Source: Tissierellia bacterium (GTDB taxonomy: Bacteria; Bacillota; Clostridia; Tissierellales; Tissierellaceae). Taken from it: a DNA stretch of 33,064 nt. Location of the stretch: assembly GCA_012518035.1 (NCBI GenBank), contig JAAYTL010000057.1:1-33064 (forward strand), written 5' to 3'. Position 1 is the stretch's first letter. Every line of letters begins with the position of its first letter. Below, in pieces: positions 24,912 through 31,932 of this stretch. The position numbers were made by a program, and so were the translations under genes. Below the pieces are notes generated by a model. It had not been told where the DNA came from and did not search any database. It saw nothing but the letters and a program-made list of their open reading frames with translations.

Positions 24912-25799
24912 TTATTCTTCATAATACCGCATAAACAAGTCTTCCAAAGTTGGAGGCACTGCTTCAAACTGTTTAACTCCTAATTTAGTTGCTTCTTGTA
25001 GAATTGTATTAATGTATTTATTGTCTACTGAGAATCTAGCCTCATTACCTTCTTGTATAAAATCGTGTACTCCCTTTAAAGAAGCAATCTTATTAACATC
25101 TTCTTCTGTTGCTAAAGTTACAGTGGTTCGAGTCAAATGTCGCAGTTCATCCAGGGTACCAGTTTCTACAATTTCTCCCTGACGAATAATTACAACCTTA
25201 TCTGCTAGCCTTTCAACCTCGCTTAAAATGTGAGATGATAAAAGCACTGACTTCCCTTCCTTTTTTAGGTTTGCAACCTCATCTTGAAAGACATATTCCA
25301 TGAGAGGGTCAAGACCAGAAGTAGGCTCATCGAAGATGTATAAATCTGAATTAACAGATAGGGCTGCGATTAAGCCTACTTTTTGCCTATTACCTTTTGA
25401 ATAAGTTTTGGCCTTCTTCTTTGGATCTAATTCAAAACGCTCTATTAAATAATCCCTTTTCTTCTTATCTCTCCCACCGTGAAGTTTAAGGAATAGATCT
25501 ATTATTCCACCACCGGTCAGGTTCTTCCAAAGAACAACCTCTCCAGGTACATAGGAAATTCGCTTATGAATTGCTAAACTTTCCTTCCAGACATCTTTGC
25601 CAAATATCTTGGCTTCTCCACCACTTCTTTGGAGTATTCCTAAAAGTATTCGGATGGTTGTAGATTTACCAGCTCCATTTGGTCCAATAAAACCCACAAC
25701 TTGTTCCTCGTCTACTGTAAAAGTAACATCTTTTAAAGCTTGGAACTTGCCGAAATTCTTTTGAACACCTTGAAGTTTTACAATCTCAGTCATATCCAT
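24912..25799 (-). CDS. ABC exporter ATP-binding subunit
   Basis: The 295-residue ATPase powers the neighbouring permease. It has Walker A GPNGAGKST near residue 43, signature YSKGNRQKVG near 143 (LSGGQ-like), Walker B LYIFDEPTSGLDP near 162 and switch His in SSHIL, followed by a C-terminal domain ending LEDLFMRYYEE typical of drug-export ATPases. The start is ATG 25797-25799 with AAAGGAG 5 bases upstream; a TTG nine codons earlier is not needed. It is the first gene of the exporter operon, under a promoter with an adjacent palindrome. Confidence 0.93.
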   Translation of the reverse strand: MDMTEIVKLQGVQKNFGKFQALKDVTFTVDEEQVVGFIGPNGAGKSTTIRILLGILQRSGGEAKIFGKDVWKESLAIHKRISYVPGEVVLWKNLTGGGIIDLFLKLHGGRDKKKRDYLIERFELDPKKKAKTYSKGNRQKVGLIAALSVNSDLYIFDEPTSGLDPLMEYVFQDEVANLKKEGKSVLLSSHILSEVERLADKVVIIRQGEIVETGTLDELRHLTRTTVTLATEEDVNKIASLKGVHDFIQEGNEARFSVDNKYINTILQEATKLGVKQFEAVPPTLEDLFMRYYEE

Positions 25800-25883
25800 A
25801 TACACTCCTTTACAAGATTTTATCAAGTACTTAAACCATTACAGTACTAATTATTCAAATCAAATAATACCCGCTATAATTTT

Positions 25884-25938
25884 GAACTAATTTGTGTTCA
25901 TTAGTTCTAATATTAGCATTTTTTATAATCTTTGTCAA
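25884..25938 (-). promoter_or_regulatory. ABC-exporter promoter with TetR operator
   Basis: On the minus strand there is TTGACA (25933-25938), 17 bases, and TAATAT (25910-25915). The perfect palindrome GAACTAAT-N8-ATTAGTTC (25884-25907) covers the expected start site, so a bound repressor would block the exporter. The palindrome lies between the two divergent genes. Confidence 0.82.
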
Positions 25939-25958
25939 TAAAATAATCTAACTAGGTC

Positions 25959-25987
25959 TTGATAGTTCATATTTTTTCGTATATAAT
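25959..25987 (+). promoter_or_regulatory. Promoter of the TetR gene
   Basis: TTGATA (25959-25964), 17 bases, and TATAAT (25982-25987). Transcription would start near 25994, only about 5 bases before the ATG. Confidence 0.75.
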
Positions 25988-25998
25988 AAGATAAAACT

Positions 25999-26616
25999 AT
26001 GAAAAAGAAAGTAGGTTTAACCTTGAACGGATTCGAAAGAAGGACTCAGGAGAATAAAAAAAGGGTTCTGAAGGCAGCCTTTGAATTGATGAATGTTAGT
26101 GAAGATGGTAATGTAACCGTTGATGAGATAGCCAAACATTCAAAAGTTGGCAAGACGACTATTTTCAACTATTTCGGTAGCAAGGACAATCTTGTCCGTG
26201 AGGTCTATAAGTTCTTTCTGAGCGAAGCATTTAGTACAGCTAAAGAAATACTGGATGAGAATAAATCCTTTGAAGATACCTTGACTGAGCTGACTCAAAA
26301 TAAGATTAGAAACTTGAGTAAAATAAACGACACCTTTTATAAGAGGATGATGGAGTACATCACTGAAAAAGGGGATGATGGTTTATCCCTGATGATGAGG
26401 ACATATGCTCAGGATAATTACTCTATAATGTTAGACTTCTTCCATAGGGGAAGGAAAGAAGGAAAAATAGATTTAAAGTACTCTGATGAATTTTTACTCC
26501 TATTCTTTCATGCCCTAGTAGAAGGTTTGTCTCACCCAGACATATACGAGAAGGCTATTAATTATATAGAGGAATGGTCAGAGGTAGTAATAAAGGGGAT
26601 AGCACCCAATAAATAG
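25999..26616 (+). CDS. TetR-family regulator, probable repressor of the ABC exporter
   Basis: The 205-residue protein has a TetR helix-turn-helix at residues about 18-65 (KKRVLKAAFELM, then VTVDEIAKHSKVGKTTIFNYFGSKDNLVREV) and an all-helical ligand domain. It is divergent from the ABC exporter, and an 8-8-8 palindrome lies over the exporter's start site. The ATG at 25999 has no ribosome site, and the mRNA would have a very short leader. Alternatively, translation could start at a TTG eight codons in (26023), after AAAGTAGG. The helix-turn-helix is intact either way. The operator is positioned to repress the exporter. Confidence 0.93.
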   Translation: MKKKVGLTLNGFERRTQENKKRVLKAAFELMNVSEDGNVTVDEIAKHSKVGKTTIFNYFGSKDNLVREVYKFFLSEAFSTAKEILDENKSFEDTLTELTQNKIRNLSKINDTFYKRMMEYITEKGDDGLSLMMRTYAQDNYSIMLDFFHRGRKEGKIDLKYSDEFLLLFFHALVEGLSHPDIYEKAINYIEEWSEVVIKGIAPNK

Positions 26617-26744
26617 GCGTAATAATTATAACCGGTATGAGCACTCATACCGGTTATATCATTATTTAAAACAATACTTGAATGCACTAGACCTATTAAG
26701 CAAACAAGTGCCATAATGTCAATGATATAGGTGGCAATATACAT
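26562..26744 (-). CDS. Possible 60-residue membrane protein, or N-terminal fragment of a lost gene
   Basis: The ATG at 26742-26744 has GGAGG 9 bases upstream. The first 28 residues form one hydrophobic segment (IIDIMALVCLIGLVHSSIVL). Residues 29-60 are read through the TetR terminator and then antisense to the last 55 bases of the TetR gene, so that half is doubtful. The N-terminal pattern recalls the start of some membrane GGDEF or sensor proteins, so a truncated gene is possible. Low confidence. Confidence 0.25.
   Translation of the reverse strand: MYIATYIIDIMALVCLIGLVHSSIVLNNDITGMSAHTGYNYYAYLLGAIPFITTSDHSSI
26627..26658 (+). terminator. Terminator of the TetR gene
   Basis: The perfect inverted repeat TATAACCGGTATGAG/CTCATACCGGTTATA is separated by 2 bases. 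In RNA the inner pairs would open to a loop. It is followed by TCATTATTT, a weak T-run. Confidence 0.7.
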
Positions 26745-26985
26745 AAAATTTATCCTCCGTACAAATCATTATGATTTTTTCATTTATATAATTCTTACTG
26801 CAAGCTTCTATTTTAGCCTCCCTTTCAAGTAGTTAAATATATATTATCAACTACCTTTTAATAAGCTTCTCTTTATATAAAGTAAGTATATTATACACCC
26901 GTTGGAGGAAGTTTTGATACAAAAATTTAAATAAAAACTGATATGAGATATCCATACCAGTTTTTATGATTATGTTATATACTGT
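26659..26985. other. Intergenic stretch between TetR and the DUF2680-like gene
   Basis: The stretch holds the ribosome site and hydrophobic start of the doubtful 60-residue frame, and an imperfect inverted repeat with arms near AGTAGTT and AACTACCT (26829-26859). It also has a TATAAT on the minus strand near 26892 without a good -35. The terminator of the neighbouring gene is at 26931-26967. I see no RNA gene or other coding region. Confidence 0.5.
26931..26967 (-). terminator. Terminator of the DUF2680-like gene
   Basis: A 15-base stem ATAAAAACTGATATG paired with CATACCAGTTTTTAT has one mismatch and a 7-base loop. It lies 19 bases after the stop of the secreted protein gene. Confidence 0.78.
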
Positions 26986-27315
26986 TTATCTATTCCAACC
27001 ATGGGTCCTCATCATACCGCGTCTCATACCCTTTCTATAACCGTGGCAGCCACCTGGCATGAACCCATTTTCATCATGGAAGTCTTCCATATAATCAAAG
27101 TGTTCATTCCAAGTCCTAGCTTGATCTTCATTGATTATACCATCATCTAGAGCTTCATCAATTCGTTTTCTTTTCCAATCTATCTTTTCTTGGTGCCAAT
27201 CTTCCCTTACTTCTACATTTAAACCTGGCCTAGTATCCTGCTCATTTGCATAAGAGAAGCTTATGGATAATACTAAGACCAATAATAGGGATAAAATAAG
27301 TATTATTTTCTTCAT
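26986..27315 (-). CDS. Secreted Met/His-rich protein, DUF2680-like
   Basis: The 109-residue protein has a Sec signal peptide (MKKIILIL, hydrophobic to about residue 20, cleavage likely after SYA). The mature part has an alpha-helical DUF2680-like stretch with IDEALDDGIINEDQARTW near 52-69, and the Asp/His-rich EHFDYMEDFHDENGF. Its tail is rich in Gly, Met, Arg and His, including GMRRGMMRTH (residues 96-105) and the only Cys (Cys90). The tail pattern recurs in the sensor domain of the adjacent histidine kinase. The ATG has AAGGAG about 8 bases upstream. Metal (for example copper) binding is inferred; no function of DUF2680 is known to me. Confidence 0.8.
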   Translation of the reverse strand: MKKIILILSLLLVLVLSISFSYANEQDTRPGLNVEVREDWHQEKIDWKRKRIDEALDDGIINEDQARTWNEHFDYMEDFHDENGFMPGGCHGYRKGMRRGMMRTHGWNR

Positions 27316-27345
27316 CTAATCATCTCCTTAAATTATTCTAAACTA

Positions 27346-27379
27346 ATTATAGATATAGATTATGAAGATATTATGAAGA
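27346..27379 (-). promoter_or_regulatory. Direct-repeat box and -10 upstream of the DUF2680-like gene
   Basis: TTATGAAGA occurs at 27360-27368 and again at 27371-27379, an 11-base offset typical of OmpR/PhoB-type response regulators. On the minus strand a TATAAT (27346-27351) sits so that the -35 position (27369-27374) has no consensus and falls inside the repeats. This is the layout of a promoter activated by the regulator encoded next door. The same boxes are 86 bases before the response regulator start. Confidence 0.62.
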
Positions 27380-27465
27380 ATAATTCTTTCTCCATCTTAT
27401 TTTCACAATTGCTGTCTATAATATGGATAAGTAAGGTATATATTATTTGAGGGGGCATAGGGAAC

Positions 27466-28158
27466 ATGATCAACATATTAGTTGTAGAAGATGAAAAAAA
27501 TATACGTGACGTTATCAAGGCCTATTTAAGTAAAGAAGGCTATAAGGTCTTTACTGCTCAAGATGGTGAACGGGCATTAGAGGTCTTTGAGGACCAAGAC
27601 ATACATTTGGTAATACTAGACCTAATGCTTCCTAAATTATCTGGAGAAGAAGTCTGCACCTACCTACGGGCTAAATCAGATGTACCAATTATAATGCTGA
27701 CTGCTAAGGTGGATGAAGACGCTAAGATTGAAGGACTAGCTATAGGGGCAGACGATTATGTTACTAAACCATTTAGTCCTAGGGTTTTAGTTAGTAGGGT
27801 TAAGGCCTTGCTGAGAAGGAGCTACAGGGATTCCAATCCCCTGGCTGAGAAGTTCATATTCAATAATGGAGACCTGGTAGTGGATGCAGATAAAATGCTA
27901 GTAATGAAAAATGGTCAAAATGTAGATATGACTGCTAGTGAATTTAAGGTATTAATGGTGCTTTTATCAAACCCTGGACAAGTTTTTTCCAGAGAGCAAT
28001 TAATTCAATCTGCATTTGGGCATGATTATGATGGATTTGATAGAACCATAGATACCTATATTAAAAATATAAGACGGAAGATAGAAGAGAATCCTAAAAG
28101 GCCAAAATATATCTTAACTATTTATGGTATTGGATATAAATATGGAGGTAGTAAATGA
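27466..28158 (+). CDS. OmpR-family response regulator
   Basis: The 230-residue regulator has a receiver domain with acidic pocket Glu8-Asp9, phosphorylation site Asp52 (VILDLMLP), Thr near 79 (MLTAK) and Lys near 101 (TKPF). A C-terminal winged helix follows (VDMTASEFKVLMVLL and RTIDTYIKNIRRKI). The ATG lies about 10 bases after GAGGGGG. It is coupled to the kinase by a 4-base ATGA overlap. It probably binds the TTATGAAGA repeats in the divergent intergenic region. Confidence 0.95.
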   Translation: MINILVVEDEKNIRDVIKAYLSKEGYKVFTAQDGERALEVFEDQDIHLVILDLMLPKLSGEEVCTYLRAKSDVPIIMLTAKVDEDAKIEGLAIGADDYVTKPFSPRVLVSRVKALLRRSYRDSNPLAEKFIFNNGDLVVDADKMLVMKNGQNVDMTASEFKVLMVLLSNPGQVFSREQLIQSAFGHDYDGFDRTIDTYIKNIRRKIEENPKRPKYILTIYGIGYKYGGSK

Positions 28159-29546
28159 CCTTATCCAAGAAATTAATGATTTATTTTATAATTACTATAA
28201 CGATTTCAATATTAGTTACAAGTTTCATGTCTAATTCAATGATTAATAAAAGATTTGATTCTTATTTAATTGAAGAACAGAATGTAAAATTTGAAAGAGT
28301 TAGAGATGAAATTAATGATCTATTAATCGAAAAGGGCTCCTCTATATCAGCTGAGGATATATCAAGCTTGGCCTCTTCTGAAGGTATTTATATATCCGTC
28401 CTTGATACAAATAATAATCTACTATGTCATTCTAATAATAGAGATTTGCTTCATAGAGGTATGAGGGGTGGAATGATGAGACACCATACGAGAATGCACT
28501 CAAGTGGTAACTATGTTGAAAGGACCTACGAGTTATCAGAAGGAAACAAGGTTATTGGTAATTTGCTTATTGGATATATAGATAACTCTCATTTGACAGA
28601 ATCTGCCCTCATTTTTAAGGACACCCTTTCAACAGCTTTTATAGTGTCTGGAATTATTGCTATTATATTCGGTATTTTCGCTTCTATATTTCTTTCTAAA
28701 GGCTTAACTAGACCATTGGCCCATATAGCAAGTACAGCCAATAGAATACGCATTGGACAATTAAAATCACGTTCTAAGGTGGAAACAAATACTATTGAGG
28801 TAAAGGAGCTGTCAGACTCCATAAACTTTCTTGCTGAGACTTTGGAAAGACAGGATGATTTAAGGAGGAAATATGCATCTGATATTGAACATGAGTTACG
28901 TACACCTTTAACTACAATAAAGTCCTATGTTGAAGCCATTATTGATGATGTGTGGGAACCTAGTGATGATAATCTTTCTATCCTTATGGAAGAGATAAAT
29001 AGATTAACCAAACTAGTGGAAGACCTCAGGTATACTTTTGAATCCAAAGATACTAATCAAGTCTTGAACAAAAGAAATTTTAATCTTTCTCAGGAGTTGG
29101 AGAATATTATTTCCACCTTCAAGCCTATATACAAGTCCAAGAATTATTACTTGGAATTAGCAGTAGAAAAAGACATTGAAATTGTTATGGACAGGGATAA
29201 ATTAAAACAAATTATGTTCAATCTGCTTTCAAATTCCATGAGATACTTAAGAAGAGATGGAACAGTTATTGTGGGCTTAAGTAAAGAAAAACATCATATA
29301 AAAATAACTGTAGAAGATAATGGTATAGGAATCAAGGATGAGGATATACCCTATATCTTTGAAAGATTTTATAGGGTTGATAGTTCTAGGAATAAGGAGA
29401 CTGGCGGAACAGGTCTTGGCCTATCTATAGTAAGGAATCTAGTAGAAGCCCATGGGGGAGTTATTTATGTGGAAAGTGAAATTGGTAAAGGCACTAAGTT
29501 TACACTCCTATTCCCTTTAGATAATCTAGATAACCATTTAAAATAA
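28155..29546 (+). CDS. Sensor histidine kinase with Met/His-rich extracellular loop
   Basis: The 463-residue kinase has a first membrane segment at residues 7-24, an extracytoplasmic sensor at about 25-157, a second membrane segment at 159-181 and HAMP at about 181-235. The HisKA domain has His246 in HELRTPL, and the ATPase domain has NLLSNS, DNGIGI and GGTGLGLSI. The sensor loop has GMRGGMMRHHTRMH (residues 102-115), a Met/His-rich patch like that of the divergently encoded secreted protein. The ATG overlaps the regulator's stop by 4 bases, after GGAGG. All kinase boxes are intact. A metal signal such as copper is inferred from the patch alone. Confidence 0.93.
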   Translation: MTLSKKLMIYFIITITISILVTSFMSNSMINKRFDSYLIEEQNVKFERVRDEINDLLIEKGSSISAEDISSLASSEGIYISVLDTNNNLLCHSNNRDLLHRGMRGGMMRHHTRMHSSGNYVERTYELSEGNKVIGNLLIGYIDNSHLTESALIFKDTLSTAFIVSGIIAIIFGIFASIFLSKGLTRPLAHIASTANRIRIGQLKSRSKVETNTIEVKELSDSINFLAETLERQDDLRRKYASDIEHELRTPLTTIKSYVEAIIDDVWEPSDDNLSILMEEINRLTKLVEDLRYTFESKDTNQVLNKRNFNLSQELENIISTFKPIYKSKNYYLELAVEKDIEIVMDRDKLKQIMFNLLSNSMRYLRRDGTVIVGLSKEKHHIKITVEDNGIGIKDEDIPYIFERFYRVDSSRNKETGGTGLGLSIVRNLVEAHGGVIYVESEIGKGTKFTLLFPLDNLDNHLK

Positions 29547-29606
29547 ATACATTATCTCAGCTGCAGAATACTATATTATGGAAATAGTTTAAAAGGGGTG
29601 TGAAGA

Positions 29607-29948
29607 ATGAACCACTATGATAATTATAGTAACTGTAGACAGGCACACAACCACGAGATTATAGGAAGTACTAGAATGGCTGAAAGAGGTGAAGATCGGC
29701 ATAACCACCGGTTCGCAGCTGTATCAGGAAGGGCTATTCCAGTACCAGATAGAAACCACGTTCACGAGTTATTTACTAATACAGACTTTTTCTTGGATCA
29801 CTATCATCAAATCGAGGGAACATCGGGGCCTGGTATTCCAGTAGGAGAAGGCAAACATATTCATTTTGTATCTGCAAGAACTTCCGTTGATGATAGGCAT
29901 AGTCATACTTTTGTATTTGCTTCATTAATAGAAGATCCTTCAGCATAA
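29607..29948 (+). CDS. YmaF-family His-rich protein
   Basis: The 113-residue protein, without a signal peptide, has six His-x-His motifs at residues 14-16, 32-34, 51-53, 65-67, 84-86 and 98-100. HxH recurs every 33 residues in two series, 32/65/98 and 51/84. Each unit contains a central IPV before the next HxH (RAIPVPDRNHVH and PGIPVGEGKHIH), so it is an internal tandem repeat. YmaF family members are uncharacterised; the His pairs suggest metal binding. The ATG has AAAAGGGGTG about 7 bases upstream. It lies 60 bases after the kinase gene and may be transcribed with it. Confidence 0.82.
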   Translation: MNHYDNYSNCRQAHNHEIIGSTRMAERGEDRHNHRFAAVSGRAIPVPDRNHVHELFTNTDFFLDHYHQIEGTSGPGIPVGEGKHIHFVSARTSVDDRHSHTFVFASLIEDPSA

Positions 29949-30046
29949 TATAAAAAAATTATCCCTAAAAAATATGTATTGGGATAGGTTTTCTATTGGT
30001 TTTGACACTTGTGTTCTCCGGCTTTAATGGTCAATCTATAAAATGT

Positions 30047-30075
30047 AAAGGGTAAGATAAATCATCTTACCCTTT
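30047..30075 (-). terminator. Terminator overlapping the yjbQ stop codon
   Basis: A perfect 12-bp stem AAAGGGTAAGAT/ATCTTACCCTTT with a 5-base loop. The yjbQ stop TAA (30067-30069) lies in one arm, so the last codon is part of the hairpin. The symmetric stem may also serve the YmaF gene. Confidence 0.72.
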
Positions 30076-30459
30076 TATAATCTTTATGTAAAAACCTCGA
30101 TCTCTAGGTCCGTCAAATTCGCAAAAATAAATCCCTTGCCAGGTACCCAATAATGGTTTTCCATCCTGGATTATGACAGCACAGGAAGAACCCATGAGAG
30201 AAGCCTTAATATGGGCATGAGAATTTCCTTCAAAGTGAAGGTAGTCCCCGTATACATGATAAGTTTTGTCCAAAGCAGTGATCATGTCTCTGACAACATC
30301 TGGGTCAGCATTCTCGTTTATTGTAATACCAGCTGTTGTATGGGGTACATGTATGATTGCGATACCATCCTCTACTTTGCTTTTTTTGATTTCTTCTATA
30401 ACCTTCCTGGTTATGTCTATAAACTGCTGTGGCTTTGTTGTCTTAATCCTATGATACAT
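30067..30459 (-). CDS. YjbQ-family (UPF0047) protein
   Basis: The 130-residue beta-sandwich protein has the family hallmarks IHVPHTTAGITINENADPDV, GNSHAHIKASLMGSS and a C-terminal GTWQGIYFCEFDGPRDRGFY. These carry the His residues that form the putative metal site. YjbQ of some bacteria has weak thiamine phosphate synthase activity, and the true role is uncertain. The start is ATG 30457-30459, with GGAGG 8 bases upstream. An ATG nine codons earlier precedes that site. Confidence 0.92.
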   Translation of the reverse strand: MYHRIKTTKPQQFIDITRKVIEEIKKSKVEDGIAIIHVPHTTAGITINENADPDVVRDMITALDKTYHVYGDYLHFEGNSHAHIKASLMGSSCAVIIQDGKPLLGTWQGIYFCEFDGPRDRGFYIKIIKG

Positions 30460-30519
30460 AAAGAAATCCTCCTCTCTCAGATTCATCAGTTAAAATAATC
30501 TAGCTCACTACTAATCCCC

Positions 30520-30726
30520 CTACTTTTTCTTTGCAATATAGAATACATAGCTGTAATAATCCTTAAAACGATTATACATGTCTGCTTCGATTTTAACCTC
30601 CTCGATAAAATCTATTACATTATCTGTATGATTATATTTGTAAAGAAAGGCATCCGCATATTTGCTCCCTGGTCCCTGACGTTCCTTATCCTTGTGATAC
30701 TCTATGATTAAATCTAACAAGTCCAT
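30520..30726 (-). pseudogene. SAM-dependent methyltransferase remnant with internal deletion
   Basis: The 68-residue product starts at ATG 30724-30726, with GGTGAGGAG 6 bases upstream. Its first part, LLDLIIEYHKDKERQGPGS, matches from memory the N-terminus of clostridial class I methyltransferases, where RQGPGS is followed by the Rossmann core. Here it runs straight into FLYKYNHTDNVIDFIEE and DYYSYVFYIAKKK, which resembles the C-terminus of the same family. The SAM-binding motifs (GxGxG and acidic loop) are absent. An internal in-frame deletion of roughly 170 codons explains this. The product is unlikely to be an active enzyme. No similarity search could be run. Confidence 0.55.
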
Positions 30727-30766
30727 TTCCTTCTCCTCACCTATAATACTGGATAGTCTAGTCATT

Positions 30767-30794
30767 ATAATTGGCGGGAAAATTCCCCAATTAT
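30767..30794 (-). repeat. Hairpin between the HEAT gene and the methyltransferase remnant
   Basis: The near-perfect inverted repeat ATAATTGG/CCAATTAT with an inner GGGAA/TTCCC has a two-base bulge. No T-run follows on the minus strand, so termination is doubtful. It may be an mRNA processing or folding site. Confidence 0.4.
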
Positions 30795-31217
30795 CAATCT
30801 ATCAAGTTTAAGAGTTCCTCTACATCTTTCTTGATTAAGGGAGACATGCTTTCCTTATGTCTTGAAAAGTCAATTGCTCCTAGCTCGGCCTTTATTGCTT
30901 CCCTCAATTCTGACCTGTATAATACAACTTCATGCAAAGCTGCAAGGCACTGCCTTACCACTATTGGTTTATCATCATGCAACAAGGCAAGCATGGTTGG
31001 GAGTGCTTTTTGTAGTTTCCCGCCTTCATCCCATCTCGCTTGGGCGCAACATAAAACAAATCCCCTTGTCCTTACATATGAGCTTTTTGTATTCAATAGC
31101 CCCAAAATTTCATCAAAAGTATTCATCTGATGCAGCCGATCTTGCTCTAACCTCCTTAAACAAAGCATATGCTTTTTTATCATCTTTGTCTTGTATGGCT
31201 TTTACTACATTGTTCAT
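30794..31217 (-). pseudogene. HEAT-repeat (SufBD-like annotated) protein, single-base frameshift
   Basis: The N-terminal part starts at ATG 31215-31217 (MNNVVKAIQDKDDKKAYALF) and ends early at a TGA just after ASDEYF. The next frame continues as FDEILGLL, YVRTRGFVLCCAQARWD, DKPIVVRQCLAALHEVV and a helical tail (MSPLIKKDVEELL). Removing one T from the T4 run (31115-31118) joins them into a protein of about 140 residues. The whole resembles clostridial alpha-helical HEAT-like proteins often labelled SufBD, of unknown function. A true pseudogene and a sequencing error are equally possible. Confidence 0.7.
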
Positions 31218-31608
31218 ATAATTTCCCCATCTCCTTATTATACACATATGTAATAAAGCTTTTTCAACATAATTCCCATGCTAAATCAATAAAACTATGA
31301 TATTAATCATCTGGATATATCAAAACACGATTTAGCTTAATTCAATTATATATGTAAATGTCTTAGTTTTCCATATACTTTGCTATTAGCTAGAATAAGA
31401 AAGTCCAGTTAGAATTATAAATTTTGCATTCCAACTGACAGCTATGAAAGCGTCAAAAATTGATTATATCTATTATCAAGTTTATGTGAGGAATATTCTT
31501 CAATAACAAAAGATATAGTCACACATCAACTATATCTTTAGAATTCTTATCTTTGAGAGATTAATTTGTGGGTATATGTATTATATTATAATATGGGAGT
31601 TGCATTTT
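31218..31608. other. AT-rich intergenic stretch with an orphan hairpin
   Basis: No gene is supported here. The stretch contains the inverted repeat listed separately at 31509-31539. At its right end a weak promoter (TTGTGG at 31566-31571 with TAATAT 17 bases on) may serve the next plus-strand gene. Confidence 0.5.
31509..31539. repeat. Orphan inverted repeat, terminator-like
   Basis: A perfect 11-bp stem AAAGATATAGT/ACTATATCTTT has a 9-base loop. No gene on either strand ends near enough to need it. It could be a terminator of an unseen RNA or the remains of a lost gene. Confidence 0.5.
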
Positions 31609-31878
31609 ATGGATAGGTTAATTCTATTTTTATTTATACTATTTTTTATTGGTTTCTTTTATAGTTTTATTGTTCAAAGATTCACTAAATCAAGAATAAT
31701 AATGCTAATACCTACCATCCTGGGAATTATATTGATCATATATAATTCAACTACTTCTAATCCAAGTGAGTCATCAGGGCTTGAAGCTTTGAATATCTTT
31801 ATTAAAGAATTGATTATCACTACTATTATTATTGGAAATATATCAGGACTTATATTTTTTATTCTACACAGAAAATAA
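31609..31878 (+). CDS. Small membrane protein (possibly YesK-like)
   Basis: The 89-residue protein has three hydrophobic segments at about residues 4-21, 30-45 and 65-84. A basic RFTKSR patch follows segment 1 and a polar Ser/Asn/Pro loop (TTSNPSESSG) follows segment 2. Length and three-segment layout recall YesK-like proteins, but I do not see a diagnostic motif. The start is ATG 31609-31611, with GGGAG about 9 bases upstream; an ATG 11 codons earlier has no such site. It is a single gene. Confidence 0.65.
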   Translation: MDRLILFLFILFFIGFFYSFIVQRFTKSRIIMLIPTILGIILIIYNSTTSNPSESSGLEALNIFIKELIITTIIIGNISGLIFFILHRK

Positions 31879-31932
31879 ATTTATAGTGCCACAAGTGGAT
31901 GCCCCAGATGTATATGTGCTATTCTGGTTAAC

